This document shows, in pieces, positions 53,885-62,048 of a stretch of DNA of 64,000 bases. The stretch is from contig CAJUKS010000004.1 of the NCBI GenBank assembly GCA_910587405.1, positions 62,001 to 126,000 on the forward strand, written 5' to 3'. The notes under the pieces are model-generated. The model did not search any database, was not told where the DNA came from, and saw nothing but the letters and a program-made list of their open reading frames with translations. The DNA is from an uncultured Alphaproteobacteria bacterium. GTDB taxonomy: Bacteria > Pseudomonadota > Alphaproteobacteria > RF32 > CAG-239. The first letter of the stretch is position 1. The number at the start of each line of letters is the position of its first letter. The translations under genes were made by a program, and so were the position numbers.

Positions 53885-53910
53885 CAAAAAACCCCCGGCA
53901 AGCCGGGGGT
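53885..53910 (-). terminator. Terminator of the 163-residue hypothetical gene
   Basis: The stem acccccggc / gccgggggt with a 2-base loop has a T run on the minus strand (complement of 53885-53890). It is only 8 bp past the small plus-strand gene and may also stop it. Confidence 0.7.
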
Positions 53911-53955
53911 GTAAAAACAACGGAAGCAGACGGCGATCGTCTCTTCCTTCGGATT

Positions 53956-54447
53956 TCAGGCTTTTGCTGCCGCAGACGCGCCGTACAGCCGGTCATAAAA
54001 GACAATCAGCGGTTTGTCGGCATGGTCGCGGAAGAAAGCCAGAGCTTTGTCGCACAAACGTCGTCTGTTGATGTACTTGACCGCGGTTTGCAATTTCTTT
54101 TGTTGCACCATTTCCATTTGCGCGGCTTCCGGCAGCGAATGGAACTTGGCATAAATTGACAAGGCCTTGGGATAGTGAATCAAAAGCTTTTCGTTGGCGG
54201 CACGACAACGACGAAGGCGGAAATAAATACAGAAGAGATCCTTGCGGTTTCCTTCAATCAGTTTTCGCTCAACCTCCAAATCCAGCGGATATCTCTTGAC
54301 GTAACACTCAAACTTTGTCGTATCACGCAAAGACAGCAGCTGAAACTGAGCTTTGGTTTTGAGCTTTCCTTCCTTTATCTGTTGCTTGAATTCCTGCAGA
54401 CTGTGATATCCTGTCACCGCAATCTGCCCGTTTAACGATTTTTCCAT
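53956..54447 (-). CDS. Hypothetical basic protein
   Basis: This 163-residue protein is not recognised. From the ATG at 54447 (MEKSLNGQIAVTGYHSLQEF) it is rich in Lys, Arg and Leu and mostly helical. It has a Cys/Arg patch (CIYFRLRRCRAANEKLL) and no signal or membrane segment. It may bind nucleic acid. It is convergent with the small protein gene after the structured RNA and divergent from the Cys-rich secreted protein. An in-frame start at 54504 would add 19 residues and is less likely. Confidence 0.6.
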   Translation of the reverse strand: MEKSLNGQIAVTGYHSLQEFKQQIKEGKLKTKAQFQLLSLRDTTKFECYVKRYPLDLEVERKLIEGNRKDLFCIYFRLRRCRAANEKLLIHYPKALSIYAKFHSLPEAAQMEMVQQKKLQTAVKYINRRRLCDKALAFFRDHADKPLIVFYDRLYGASAAAKA

Positions 54448-54578
54448 AATAAAAAAATAATTAGTTATGTTTTCTTTATAATTTGTTTTTTGTCTATCAG
54501 TCAAGTTCTTTTACATGTTGCAAAGATTTTATTTATGAGCTATAATAAAAGCATCAGAATTGAAGGAGAAAATTTAAA

Positions 54579-54920
54579 ATGCGCAGATTTTGGACATTTT
54601 TGCTGGCCGCCGCTTTTATCTTCGCCGCGTTTTCCGCTCAGGCGGGAGTACGGTTCATCACCGATGTGCCGCAAAACACCGTTCAGGGAAAACTGCCGTC
54701 GGCCTATGCCAAATCCAAAGGCAAACGTGACTGTCAATCCGCCGGTTACAACAAAACCTCCTGCAGCGAAGACGAATATCTGGTCAAACGTTGTCCTTAT
54801 GACGGACGCTATTACAAAGCCTGTTGCGACAAAGAATATTCTCACTCCAAATCGTTTTGTTTGAGCCGCGGCAAAAAGCCCAGCCGCAGATCCTGCGAAG
54901 GACTTTATGCCTGCGAATAA
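54579..54920 (+). CDS. Small Cys-rich secreted protein
   Basis: The 113-residue protein has a signal peptide cleaved after AFSAQA (about 22). The mature 90 residues hold eight Cys: CQSAGYNKTSC, KRCPYDGRYYKACC, FCLSRG, SCEGLYACE. The block C..xGY....C......CPY...Y..CC.KEYS recurs in the 745-residue protein that follows at 55274, so both belong to one Cys-module family. The module is probably disulfide-bonded in the periplasm or outside. AAGGAG lies ten bases upstream of the ATG, and a terminator follows. Confidence 0.75.
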   Translation: MRRFWTFLLAAAFIFAAFSAQAGVRFITDVPQNTVQGKLPSAYAKSKGKRDCQSAGYNKTSCSEDEYLVKRCPYDGRYYKACCDKEYSHSKSFCLSRGKKPSRRSCEGLYACE

Positions 54921-54934
54921 ATAACTGATGCATC

Positions 54935-54966
54935 AAAACACCCTTCTTGCCGAAGGGTGTTTTTTT
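54935..54966 (+). terminator. Terminator of the small Cys-rich gene
   Basis: The stem aaaacacccttc / gaagggtgtttt is followed by T. The next 300 bp (54967-55273) hold no gene I can support; TACAAT near 55224 is a possible -10 for the gene at 55274. Confidence 0.85.
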
Positions 54967-55273
54967 ATGCAATCCGACGAATCCGTCCGTCGCCCGTTCC
55001 GCTTTATCTCTCTACGTTTACCTGTTTACCGCCGGATGCCTTCAAATATGGCTTTTTCGCGGCGGCACGATTTTTCCGGCTTTGATTTTTTCCGATAACA
55101 AGTTGATTTTATTAAAGTTTTTATCCTTTAGCGGTGTTGCAAAAAAAGGTACGTTATTTTGCATCAGAAATCAAGACCAAAAATCAAGGCTCAGCGAAGA
55201 AAAAAATCCTCTTATTTTAACGTACAATATTTTCAATCACCTCAAACAACCAAGGTAATAAAGGGGAAGGGTT

Positions 55274-57511
55274 ATGAAAATATCGGGTAAAATTTGGGCG
55301 GTGTGCATGCTGTTGGCCTGCGGCTGCCTTTGGAGTGCCGGCAACGTTTCGGCCAAGGTTTGTTTCGTCGGCGATCCCGACTGTGCCGGCGGCGCCGACT
55401 TCGGCGAGTATGTTGATCCGGCGGCAGACGGCGAACTTTGCAAAAAGGAAGGCTATATTCTTAAAGCAGACTGCGAAGCCAACCCGGCCAAACATGTCAC
55501 AGGCTATTGTCCGTACAACGCCAACTATGTCATGTGCTGCGGCAAAGAATACTCCTACGATTTGTGTTTATATCCGTTGGTTTCCGACGGCAAATGCGGC
55601 AACCGGCATAAATGTGTCTGCGATTCAAAGTTTCCTTTCAACGACAACTACAATGACACTTCGTGCAAACTCAAATATCCCGGCAGCGTTGCCGACGGCG
55701 GTTCTTGCGTTCAGACGACTTACAATGCCGCCAACAATTCCGGCAAAACCGATATCTATTTCTCGGAATGCATCTGCAACCCGGCCTCTTATCCGTTTTT
55801 GCGCGAAGACTGCACCAACGGAACCGAACCTTCGGACGACGGATGTACCGGCACCGACCGGATCACCCGCTATTCGTCTTGTATCTGCAACCGCGAAAAA
55901 TATCAATTTGCCGCCGGCGACTGCGAATTCGGAGGCAACCTCGACAAGAAGGAATATTATTGTATCCAGGGCGGTTCGTATTTCTTTACCCAATGCTACA
56001 ATTGCGATGCCTTTCCGGCGACTTCGCTTGATCATGTCAAGGGCGGCGAAGGTGTCGGCTACAAAAAATGCACTTACGGCAACCGCTATCAGATCTTGCA
56101 ATGCGAAGCCGGATACCGTCCCGGCAAAGACGGCGATAACTGCCGGGAACTGACCTGTGAAGAGGCCGTCGACGAATGGCTGACCACCTATCCGGAACAA
56201 AAAGCAAGATACACCCTGCTCGCAAGTCCGCAAAATATTCAGGACAGCAAACTGGTTAACGCAACCAGCAACGCTTCCAACATCAAGACTCAGAACGTGA
56301 TTCTGGCAGACAATCAACAACTTTCCAAAATCTATGCCGGCATCAATTACTACGGCGCCAGCGCCTTTGGAAAACTGCGGGGCGGTTATATGGCCGAACG
56401 CTGCAAAACCCGTCCGAACATTGTTTACACCTCAAGCAACAACGGTTTCTGGATTCCGTCTCATTCACCGTTCGGCTGGAGTTCGTCCACCAAAGGAAAA
56501 GTCAAGTTATACGGCTTAAAGCTCGATATGAGCAAATTTAACGGAACTTTCCAGACCTCGTACGGAATTGATGCCACCAACATCGATATCACGGCCCGAA
56601 ACTGGACGATCCCGGCAACCGTCGACTATGCGCCGCGCTTTGTTTACGACAAAAGTTACGATAACGAAGGCTACGAGGCGATGCCGACAATCAACATCAC
56701 CGGCACTTTGACCATCCAAAGCAAAGCAACCTTTGACGGTGTATCGTTTAACAAAGAAGACGCCTATGCCGGCCGCGGCTACATGGATATCCAGGTTCCG
56801 GCTTCTTATAAGAGACAAACGATGGTTACTTTCGGCTTCAAAGAAGATCAGGAATTCAAAATCGGTTCAGTTTATATGTATCCGAAAGACGTCGGGGTAT
56901 GTAATTTCCAAAATTCAGGTAACTGTCTGACCGATTATAACACGACAATATCATTCACCGGTCCTAGTTCGGAAAACCCGGCCAACGTTTACACCAGCAT
57001 ATATCTCGGTTACGGATATCAGGGCGGAACGAAAATTGCCCATAACATGATTGCCAAACTGTCGGGGGCGTTGGTTTGGAATATGTATAAAGGGGGCGGA
57101 AACTACAACATTACGCTTTCTCCCGGAAGCAAAATATACTCGACCGATTACGGTTCCGGCGAATATGCCCGCATTAAACGCGGCAGCGATTCAAAATGGG
57201 GCTGGTGTCGGATGTCTTCCACTTACCGCGTCGTCAGATACGGAAAACACAGCGGCTGCTTGTTCAGCAACTGTTGCGGAGACTGCAAATTCCGTACCGA
57301 TAAAGGCGACGATTATGTTGAAAACTATTCCATGGTTTGTTCCGTCAACAAATCTGCCTCCAAATCTTACATTGCCGGCATGAGCTTAACCAGTTCGTCT
57401 AACTGCAAATGCGGAAATCAGCGTCCGAATCAAAGTCAACTCAACCGATGTATTGTTGATTTCGGCGGACATACCCATGTCCTCATGAATTGCGGTGACA
57501 GCAAACTGTAA
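55274..57511 (+). CDS. Large Cys-rich secreted protein with C-terminal beta domain
   Basis: The 745-residue protein has an N-terminal export signal. Cleavage could be after VSA (about 27) or at a lipobox-like MLLAC (Cys16). Residues 28-300 contain many Cys, in units like CKKEGYILKADC...GYCPYNANYVMCCGKEYS, CICNPASYPFL, CICNREKYQF and CEAGYRPGKDGDNC, reminiscent of EGF-like or knottin repeats. About 300-620 is a Cys-free, strand-rich domain (NITGTLTIQSKATFDG, ITARNWTIPATVDYAP) that looks like a beta-helix. A last Cys group (CLFSNCCGDCKF, CKCGNQ, CIVDFGG, NCGDSKL) closes it. No catalytic motif is visible; adhesion or matrix binding is a guess. AGGGG and GGAAGGG precede the start. Confidence 0.75.
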   Translation: MKISGKIWAVCMLLACGCLWSAGNVSAKVCFVGDPDCAGGADFGEYVDPAADGELCKKEGYILKADCEANPAKHVTGYCPYNANYVMCCGKEYSYDLCLYPLVSDGKCGNRHKCVCDSKFPFNDNYNDTSCKLKYPGSVADGGSCVQTTYNAANNSGKTDIYFSECICNPASYPFLREDCTNGTEPSDDGCTGTDRITRYSSCICNREKYQFAAGDCEFGGNLDKKEYYCIQGGSYFFTQCYNCDAFPATSLDHVKGGEGVGYKKCTYGNRYQILQCEAGYRPGKDGDNCRELTCEEAVDEWLTTYPEQKARYTLLASPQNIQDSKLVNATSNASNIKTQNVILADNQQLSKIYAGINYYGASAFGKLRGGYMAERCKTRPNIVYTSSNNGFWIPSHSPFGWSSSTKGKVKLYGLKLDMSKFNGTFQTSYGIDATNIDITARNWTIPATVDYAPRFVYDKSYDNEGYEAMPTINITGTLTIQSKATFDGVSFNKEDAYAGRGYMDIQVPASYKRQTMVTFGFKEDQEFKIGSVYMYPKDVGVCNFQNSGNCLTDYNTTISFTGPSSENPANVYTSIYLGYGYQGGTKIAHNMIAKLSGALVWNMYKGGGNYNITLSPGSKIYSTDYGSGEYARIKRGSDSKWGWCRMSSTYRVVRYGKHSGCLFSNCCGDCKFRTDKGDDYVENYSMVCSVNKSASKSYIAGMSLTSSSNCKCGNQRPNQSQLNRCIVDFGGHTHVLMNCGDSKL

Positions 57512-57589
57512 CGGATATCCCCGCCCACACCGGGAGGCAAGCTTCCCGGCGGCAAATCCCCTTTAAGGGCGGGGCCCTTGATACGGGAA

Positions 57590-57621
57590 GGGAAGAAAAA
57601 CGAATTGATGTTTTTCTTCCC
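57590..57621 (+). terminator. Hairpin after the large Cys-rich gene
   Basis: A perfect 12-bp inverted repeat (gggaagaaaaac / gtttttcttccc) lies about 80 bp past the stop. The T-rich arm may serve as terminator. Confidence 0.55.
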
Positions 57622-57902
57622 GCACTCCCGAACCTGAAACAAGCTTAAGGGGAAACGGTCTACCGGACCTTAAACGGAAACCTTTTATACCAAATTATTA
57701 TCTACAACTATTTCCGTTTTATTATTCAAGGAGAGAATACAGACCCGCGTTTCCCGGACAATCCAGAAACGGCTCCCTGTGGTTCCTTATCATAACGGTC
57801 GGTTGTACGATCCTGTTTCGACATCCCCGTCTCAAGCTCAGGCTTCCGACGATCAAATATTTCCGAAAACAGATTTAAACAACAATTAAAACCATTTGTA
57901 TT
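57622..57902. other. Non-coding stretch ahead of the Bacteroidetes-like lipoprotein gene
   Basis: No supported gene. It includes a 9-bp inverted repeat (aaacggaaa 57672-57680, tttccgttt 57711-57719) around an AT-rich core. The last 30 bases before the start at 57903 are AT-rich, with no Shine-Dalgarno sequence (…aaaaccatttgtatt), as is common in Bacteroidetes. Confidence 0.5.
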
Positions 57903-59165
57903 ATGAAAACTAACAAATTCTGGTTCGCAACGGCAGCAGCTGCCCTTGTAACCGTTATCTGCGTGTTCACCTCCTGCAGCAAGGAAGACGAGCCTTTCCT
58001 GCCAGAAGTGATCGAAAGTGAAGTTCTTGAAACCGGCATCAGCAATGACGTCAACGAGGTTTCCGGAACCGAAGGTACCAAACTGAGCTACGAATCCTGG
58101 ATTGTGGTCAAGGGACAAACCCGCGCCGCTTTCGAGAACAAAGTCTCCGTTACTCTCTGCAATCAGTTGAACAATGTCGACAGTGTGATCACTGTGCAAA
58201 GCTTCGAACTCGGCGAATATACGACCGATATCGATTATCAGCCTTATGCTCAGCGAAGCGAAGGTTTCGTCACCGTCACCGACTCGGTGCTGGTGTATAA
58301 GGTGATTTTTGATCAATTTTCGTTTGCCTATAACCTGCAGTTCGAAGTTCCGGTGTATAACGACGGCGTGACCCGGCAGACCATGCCCTACCACCGTTAC
58401 GGAAACATCAAGGACAACGGCTGTACGCTGGAAGAAATGGACTTTTTGGTCGAGGCTTCCGACAACGGCATGGAATACGTCTATTTGCGCAAGTTGCTCT
58501 CACACTCGCTGACGGTCGAATTTAACGGCAGCGAATACACCTTGACCGCAAAGATCGAATTGCGACGCAACCTCGGAACGGCACCTTGTATTGTTAAGTC
58601 CGAAGTTTTGGAAGACGGCAAGGACATCCTGCAATCTGGTGTTTTCGGCGCGCTTTCCGAAGTTCATTATCAATCGTGGATTAAGGTAAAGCAGTTTTGG
58701 TCCGACGGCAACGTGGTCGAAAAAACTTATACCAACCAGTGTGCGGTAGAGATTTCGCTCAATACCGAATCTAAGATGTATAAGATTCTGCCCGACATCG
58801 AAATCATACGGGAAAAAGCGGCGACGGTTACGGGAGAAACCGAAGAAACCGCATTCGGATCCGAAACCGAATATATCCGGAGCTATGTGACCCACAAGTC
58901 TTATGAAATAAAGTACAATTATTTCACTTTGACGTACCTGTTTCAGGATATGGTTCCCGTCTATGACGACAATGTCACCCGCCACCAAATGCCGAGCTAT
59001 CAGTTTGACCAAATCAGCGACAGCTTCCGTCTGTCTGCGGGTGCCGACGACTATGTCAACGGAAATCCGGCATTCGGCTATATTTTCTATTCGAAACTGT
59101 CTTTCCAATTCGGCAACATTGAAAGCTCTTTCGACAAGGACATATCGCTGTATGTGCTGAAGTAA
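57903..59165 (+). CDS. Lipoprotein of Bacteroidetes type with a duplicated domain
   Basis: The 420-residue protein begins MKTNKFWFATAAAALVTVIC, then VFTSCSKEDEP: a lipobox Cys followed at once by Ser-Lys-Glu-Asp-Glu, the form of the Bacteroidetes lipoprotein export signal. The mature part is two similar halves. SEVLETG...LSYESWIVVKG and PVYNDGVTRQTMP in the first match SEVLEDG...VHYQSWIKVKQ and PVYDDNVTRHQMP in the second. It has no Shine-Dalgarno and uses AAG for Lys far more than neighbouring genes. Transfer from a Bacteroidetes donor is likely. Function unknown; a surface-exposed or outer-membrane lipoprotein is expected in the donor, but sorting in this host is uncertain. Confidence 0.75.
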   Translation: MKTNKFWFATAAAALVTVICVFTSCSKEDEPFLPEVIESEVLETGISNDVNEVSGTEGTKLSYESWIVVKGQTRAAFENKVSVTLCNQLNNVDSVITVQSFELGEYTTDIDYQPYAQRSEGFVTVTDSVLVYKVIFDQFSFAYNLQFEVPVYNDGVTRQTMPYHRYGNIKDNGCTLEEMDFLVEASDNGMEYVYLRKLLSHSLTVEFNGSEYTLTAKIELRRNLGTAPCIVKSEVLEDGKDILQSGVFGALSEVHYQSWIKVKQFWSDGNVVEKTYTNQCAVEISLNTESKMYKILPDIEIIREKAATVTGETEETAFGSETEYIRSYVTHKSYEIKYNYFTLTYLFQDMVPVYDDNVTRHQMPSYQFDQISDSFRLSAGADDYVNGNPAFGYIFYSKLSFQFGNIESSFDKDISLYVLK

Positions 59166-59192
59166 ACAAGCCTTACCAAGGCTTATGCCAAG

Positions 59193-59218
59193 AAACCCCG
59201 GTCACAAGCCGGGGTTTT
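59193..59218. terminator. Terminator between the lipoprotein and ettA
   Basis: The stem aaaccccgg / ccggggttt with loop tcacaag, between two convergent stops. Confidence 0.8.
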
Positions 59219-59242
59219 CTTCTTTGACGCTTCGGCCGGAAA

Positions 59243-60922
59243 CTATCGTTCCAGCGGCTTAAACTTCATCGCATGCGGATTGCAGGCGTCTTCGCCGAGA
59301 CGGCGCACTTTGTCTTTTTCGTATTCTTCAAAGTTGCCTTCAAACCACTCGACATGGCCGTTGCCTTCATAGGCCAGAATGTGAGTGGCCAGACGGTCAA
59401 GGAACCAACGGTCGTGCGAAGTTACCAAAACGCAGCCCGGATAAGTCATAATTCCTTCCTCCAGCGATCTCAGAGTATCGACGTCCAAATCGTTGGTCGG
59501 TTCGTCCAGCATGATCACGTTGGCGCCTTTGCGCAGCATTTTCGCCAAGTGGACGCGGTTGCGTTCGCCGCCCGACAATTGCCCGACTTTTTTCTGCTGA
59601 TCGCCGCCTTTGAAATTGAACTGGCCGACATAAGCGCGGGACGGAAACTCTTTTTTGCCGAGCGTAATCATATCCAAACCGTCGGAAATTTCTTCCCACA
59701 CGTTTTTGTCGGGGTTCAACTCGTCGCGGCTTTGGTCAACATAGCCCAAATCGACCGTGTCACCGATACGGATGGTTCCGGCATCCGGTTTTTCCTGTCC
59801 GGTAATCATGCGGAACAGCGTTGTTTTGCCGGCGCCGTTGGGCCCGATAATGCCGACGATTGCCCCCTTCGGAATCTTAAACGACAGATCGTCGATCAAA
59901 ACCCGGTCGCCGTAGCCTTTGCTGATGTGCTCGGCCTCAATTACCAGATCGCCGAGACGTTCGGTCATCGGAATATTGATGTTGGCGGTGGTAATCTTGT
60001 CTTTCGAAGCGGCCTGCAACAGTTCGTCATAAGCGTTGATACGCGCTTTTGACTTGGCCTGACGGGCTTTGGGATTTTTGCGGATCCATTCCAGTTCGTT
60101 GGCCAGGATACGTTGACGGGCGGTTTCTTCCTTTTCTTCCTGTTCCAGACGTTTACGCTTCTGTTCCAGCCACGAAGAATAATTTCCTTCGTAAGGAATG
60201 CCCTGTCCGCGGTCAATTTCCAGAATCCAACCGGTGACATTGTCAAGGAAATAGCGGTCGTGGGTAACCATCACCACGGTTCCGGCATAATTCTGCAAGT
60301 GTTTTTCCAACCAGGCGACCGATTCGGCATCCAAATGGTTGGTCGGTTCATCCAACAGCAGCATGTCCGGTTTTTGCAGCAGCAACCGACACAAGGCAAC
60401 CCGGCGCTTTTCTCCGCCGGAAAGCTTGCCGATCTCGGCATCGGCGGGCGGACAGCGCAGCGCATCCATCGCAATTTGAACATTGCGTTCCAAATCCCAG
60501 CCGTTGCAGGCATCGATTTTTTCCTGCAAATCGGCCTGTTCGTTGATGAGGTCGTTCATTTCCTCGTCGCTCATCGGTTCGGCAAAGCGTGCCGAAACTT
60601 CTTCAAACTTCTTAAGCAAATCGCGGGTTTCGCCCAAACCGTCCATAATGTTTTCCATCACGTTTTTGGCCGGATCGAGTTTCGGTTCCTGTTCCAGATA
60701 GCCGACTTTAACTCCGTCGGCGGCCCAGGCTTCGCCGTTAAATTCCTTGTCAACACCGGCCATGATTTTCAGCAAAGTGGACTTTCCGGCCCCGTTAACC
60801 CCCAGTACGCCGATTTTGGCTCCGGGCAGGAAGGAAAGCGTGATCCCTTTAAACAGTTCTCTGCCTCCCGGAAAAACTTTGGTCAGGTTTTGCATGACGT
60901 AAACATACTGGTAAGATGCCAT
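59243..60922 (-). CDS. ettA: Energy-dependent translational throttle protein EttA (ABC-F)
   Basis: The 559-residue protein has two ABC ATPase domains and no membrane part. Walker A motifs are GVNGAGKST (about 41) and GPNGAGKTT (about 358). The signature sequences LSGGEKRRVALC and LSGGERNRVHLA and Walker B with DEPTNHLD and DEPTNDLD are all present. The linker between domains (about 250-320) is the charged helical arm of the EttA group. It binds the ribosomal E site and gates the first elongation steps according to ATP level. It is followed upstream by a periplasmic protein gene 37 bp away. Confidence 0.94.
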   Translation of the reverse strand: MASYQYVYVMQNLTKVFPGGRELFKGITLSFLPGAKIGVLGVNGAGKSTLLKIMAGVDKEFNGEAWAADGVKVGYLEQEPKLDPAKNVMENIMDGLGETRDLLKKFEEVSARFAEPMSDEEMNDLINEQADLQEKIDACNGWDLERNVQIAMDALRCPPADAEIGKLSGGEKRRVALCRLLLQKPDMLLLDEPTNHLDAESVAWLEKHLQNYAGTVVMVTHDRYFLDNVTGWILEIDRGQGIPYEGNYSSWLEQKRKRLEQEEKEETARQRILANELEWIRKNPKARQAKSKARINAYDELLQAASKDKITTANINIPMTERLGDLVIEAEHISKGYGDRVLIDDLSFKIPKGAIVGIIGPNGAGKTTLFRMITGQEKPDAGTIRIGDTVDLGYVDQSRDELNPDKNVWEEISDGLDMITLGKKEFPSRAYVGQFNFKGGDQQKKVGQLSGGERNRVHLAKMLRKGANVIMLDEPTNDLDVDTLRSLEEGIMTYPGCVLVTSHDRWFLDRLATHILAYEGNGHVEWFEGNFEEYEKDKVRRLGEDACNPHAMKFKPLER

Positions 60923-60958
60923 ATTGATAAATCTCCTTATATTTTGGTTATTGACTGA

Positions 60959-61618
60959 TTATTGGCGTTTAATGTGTCCGATTCCGAAATCTTGCGGCAC
61001 CGGTGCGGAAGCGGGAGTCCGATAGCCCAGATTTTCGGCCGGCACCGCGGCCGTCGGCACCGCCTGCGGCTCTTCGGAAGCACCGGAATGAACCACCGGA
61101 ACCGTCTGCGTCGAAGTGTCGGTTTTGATCGTGATGTCGCCGGTTTTTATTTTTTTGCCGCGGTCATAGATCTTTTGGGCGGTCGTGCGGTCGTTGCGGT
61201 CCTTGTAAAGCAGCGTCGCGTCATAGGGCTTGCGCGGCGTAAACAGTTTGCCGTCGGGCATTTTTATGCTGCCGTCGGCATACAGGGTCGCTTCGTAAAT
61301 CGGCTGGCTGTCAAAACGGCGGTTAATGTCGTCACAACCGTAAAAACCGTCCGACTGTTTGGCAAAATAGGCGTCGGCTTTGGCGTTATTGTAAGCATAC
61401 ATCGCGCTGGCCTGAGCCTTGTTGTTCGGCGCTTTGGTAATCAGAATCGCCCGCGCCAGCATTTCAAAGGTCTGAAACTTGGAAGCACCGCAGGCCATGC
61501 CCTGCCCGGCAACATAACCAAGCGCCTTCACTTCATCCATATAAGACACTTTCTGGGCATGCGCGCTGCTGCCGAAAACAACCGCCGCCGCCGCGGCAAG
61601 CACAAATATTTTTTTCAT
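60959..61618 (-). CDS. Periplasmic hypothetical protein
   Basis: The 219-residue protein has a signal peptide cleaved after SSAHA (about 21). The first 100 mature residues are helical with two Cys (GMACGASKF, FYGCDDINR). The last 60 residues are Thr/Pro/Ala-rich and probably unstructured. AGGAG lies six bases ahead of the ATG at 61618; an upstream start at 61669 lacks a signal. It may be co-transcribed with ettA, 37 bp downstream. No family recognised. Confidence 0.65.
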   Translation of the reverse strand: MKKIFVLAAAAAVVFGSSAHAQKVSYMDEVKALGYVAGQGMACGASKFQTFEMLARAILITKAPNNKAQASAMYAYNNAKADAYFAKQSDGFYGCDDINRRFDSQPIYEATLYADGSIKMPDGKLFTPRKPYDATLLYKDRNDRTTAQKIYDRGKKIKTGDITIKTDTSTQTVPVVHSGASEEPQAVPTAAVPAENLGYRTPASAPVPQDFGIGHIKRQ

Positions 61619-61705
61619 CACAACTCCTCGGTTAAAGTTACAGCGTATTATAGGGGAAATATTTTGCAATGCAAAAATAATCTTTGTTTTTTACCAAAAA
61701 TATGG

Positions 61706-61734
61706 TTGACAAACGGCAAGTTTTATCATAAGTT
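61706..61734 (+). promoter_or_regulatory. Promoter of rpmJ
   Basis: TTGACA (61706-61711) and TAAGTT (61729-61734) with 17 bp between, about 25-30 bp ahead of the gene. Confidence 0.5.
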
Positions 61735-61765
61735 TCAGCAAAACATCTGATATGAGGAATGTGTT

Positions 61766-61891
61766 ATGAAACTTTATAGTTCTTTAAAGACTAAGAAAAA
61801 CCGCGACAAAGACTGCAAGATTGTTCGCCGCAAAGGTCGCATTTTCGTTATTAATAAGAAGAACCCCAAGTTCAAAGCTTGTCAGGGTTAG
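61766..61891 (+). CDS. rpmJ: Ribosomal protein bL36
   Basis: The 41-residue protein reads MKLYSSLKTKKNRDKDCKIV, then RRKGRIFVINKKNPKFKACQG. This is the 41-residue form of L36 without the four-Cys zinc site (C-minus form), typical of many Alphaproteobacteria. It is encoded alone, away from the main ribosomal operon, with its own promoter and terminator. GAGG lies upstream of the ATG. Confidence 0.93.
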   Translation: MKLYSSLKTKKNRDKDCKIVRRKGRIFVINKKNPKFKACQG

Positions 61892-61913
61892 TTTATTGAA
61901 GCCTTTCAAATTC

Positions 61914-61939
61914 AGCTCCGCCGCCGCGGAGCTTTTTTT
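61914..61939 (+). terminator. Terminator of rpmJ
   Basis: The stem agctccg / cggagct followed by seven T. Confidence 0.9.
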
Positions 61940-61990
61940 GTACCTTTAAAGATTTGCGCGGCGCTGCCGTTTTTTCTTTGCTTTTCACAC

Positions 61991-62018
61991 AAAAAAACGC
62001 CCCGGACAAATCCGGGGC
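61991..62018 (-). terminator. Terminator of tolB
   Basis: The stem gccccgga / tccggggc with loop caaa, followed on the minus strand by seven T. Confidence 0.85.
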
Positions 62019-62048
62019 TGAAAAACGAGCCGTTTTTCGGGAGAAAAC

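Noticed and set aside
54947..55258. Open frame of about 100 codons between the two Cys-rich genes
   Set aside because: It begins inside a terminator hairpin, has no ribosome site and no plausible composition.
57726..58394. Open frame on the minus strand under the Bacteroidetes-like lipoprotein
   Set aside because: It is a shadow; the plus-strand frame has a signal peptide, lipobox and clear internal repeats.
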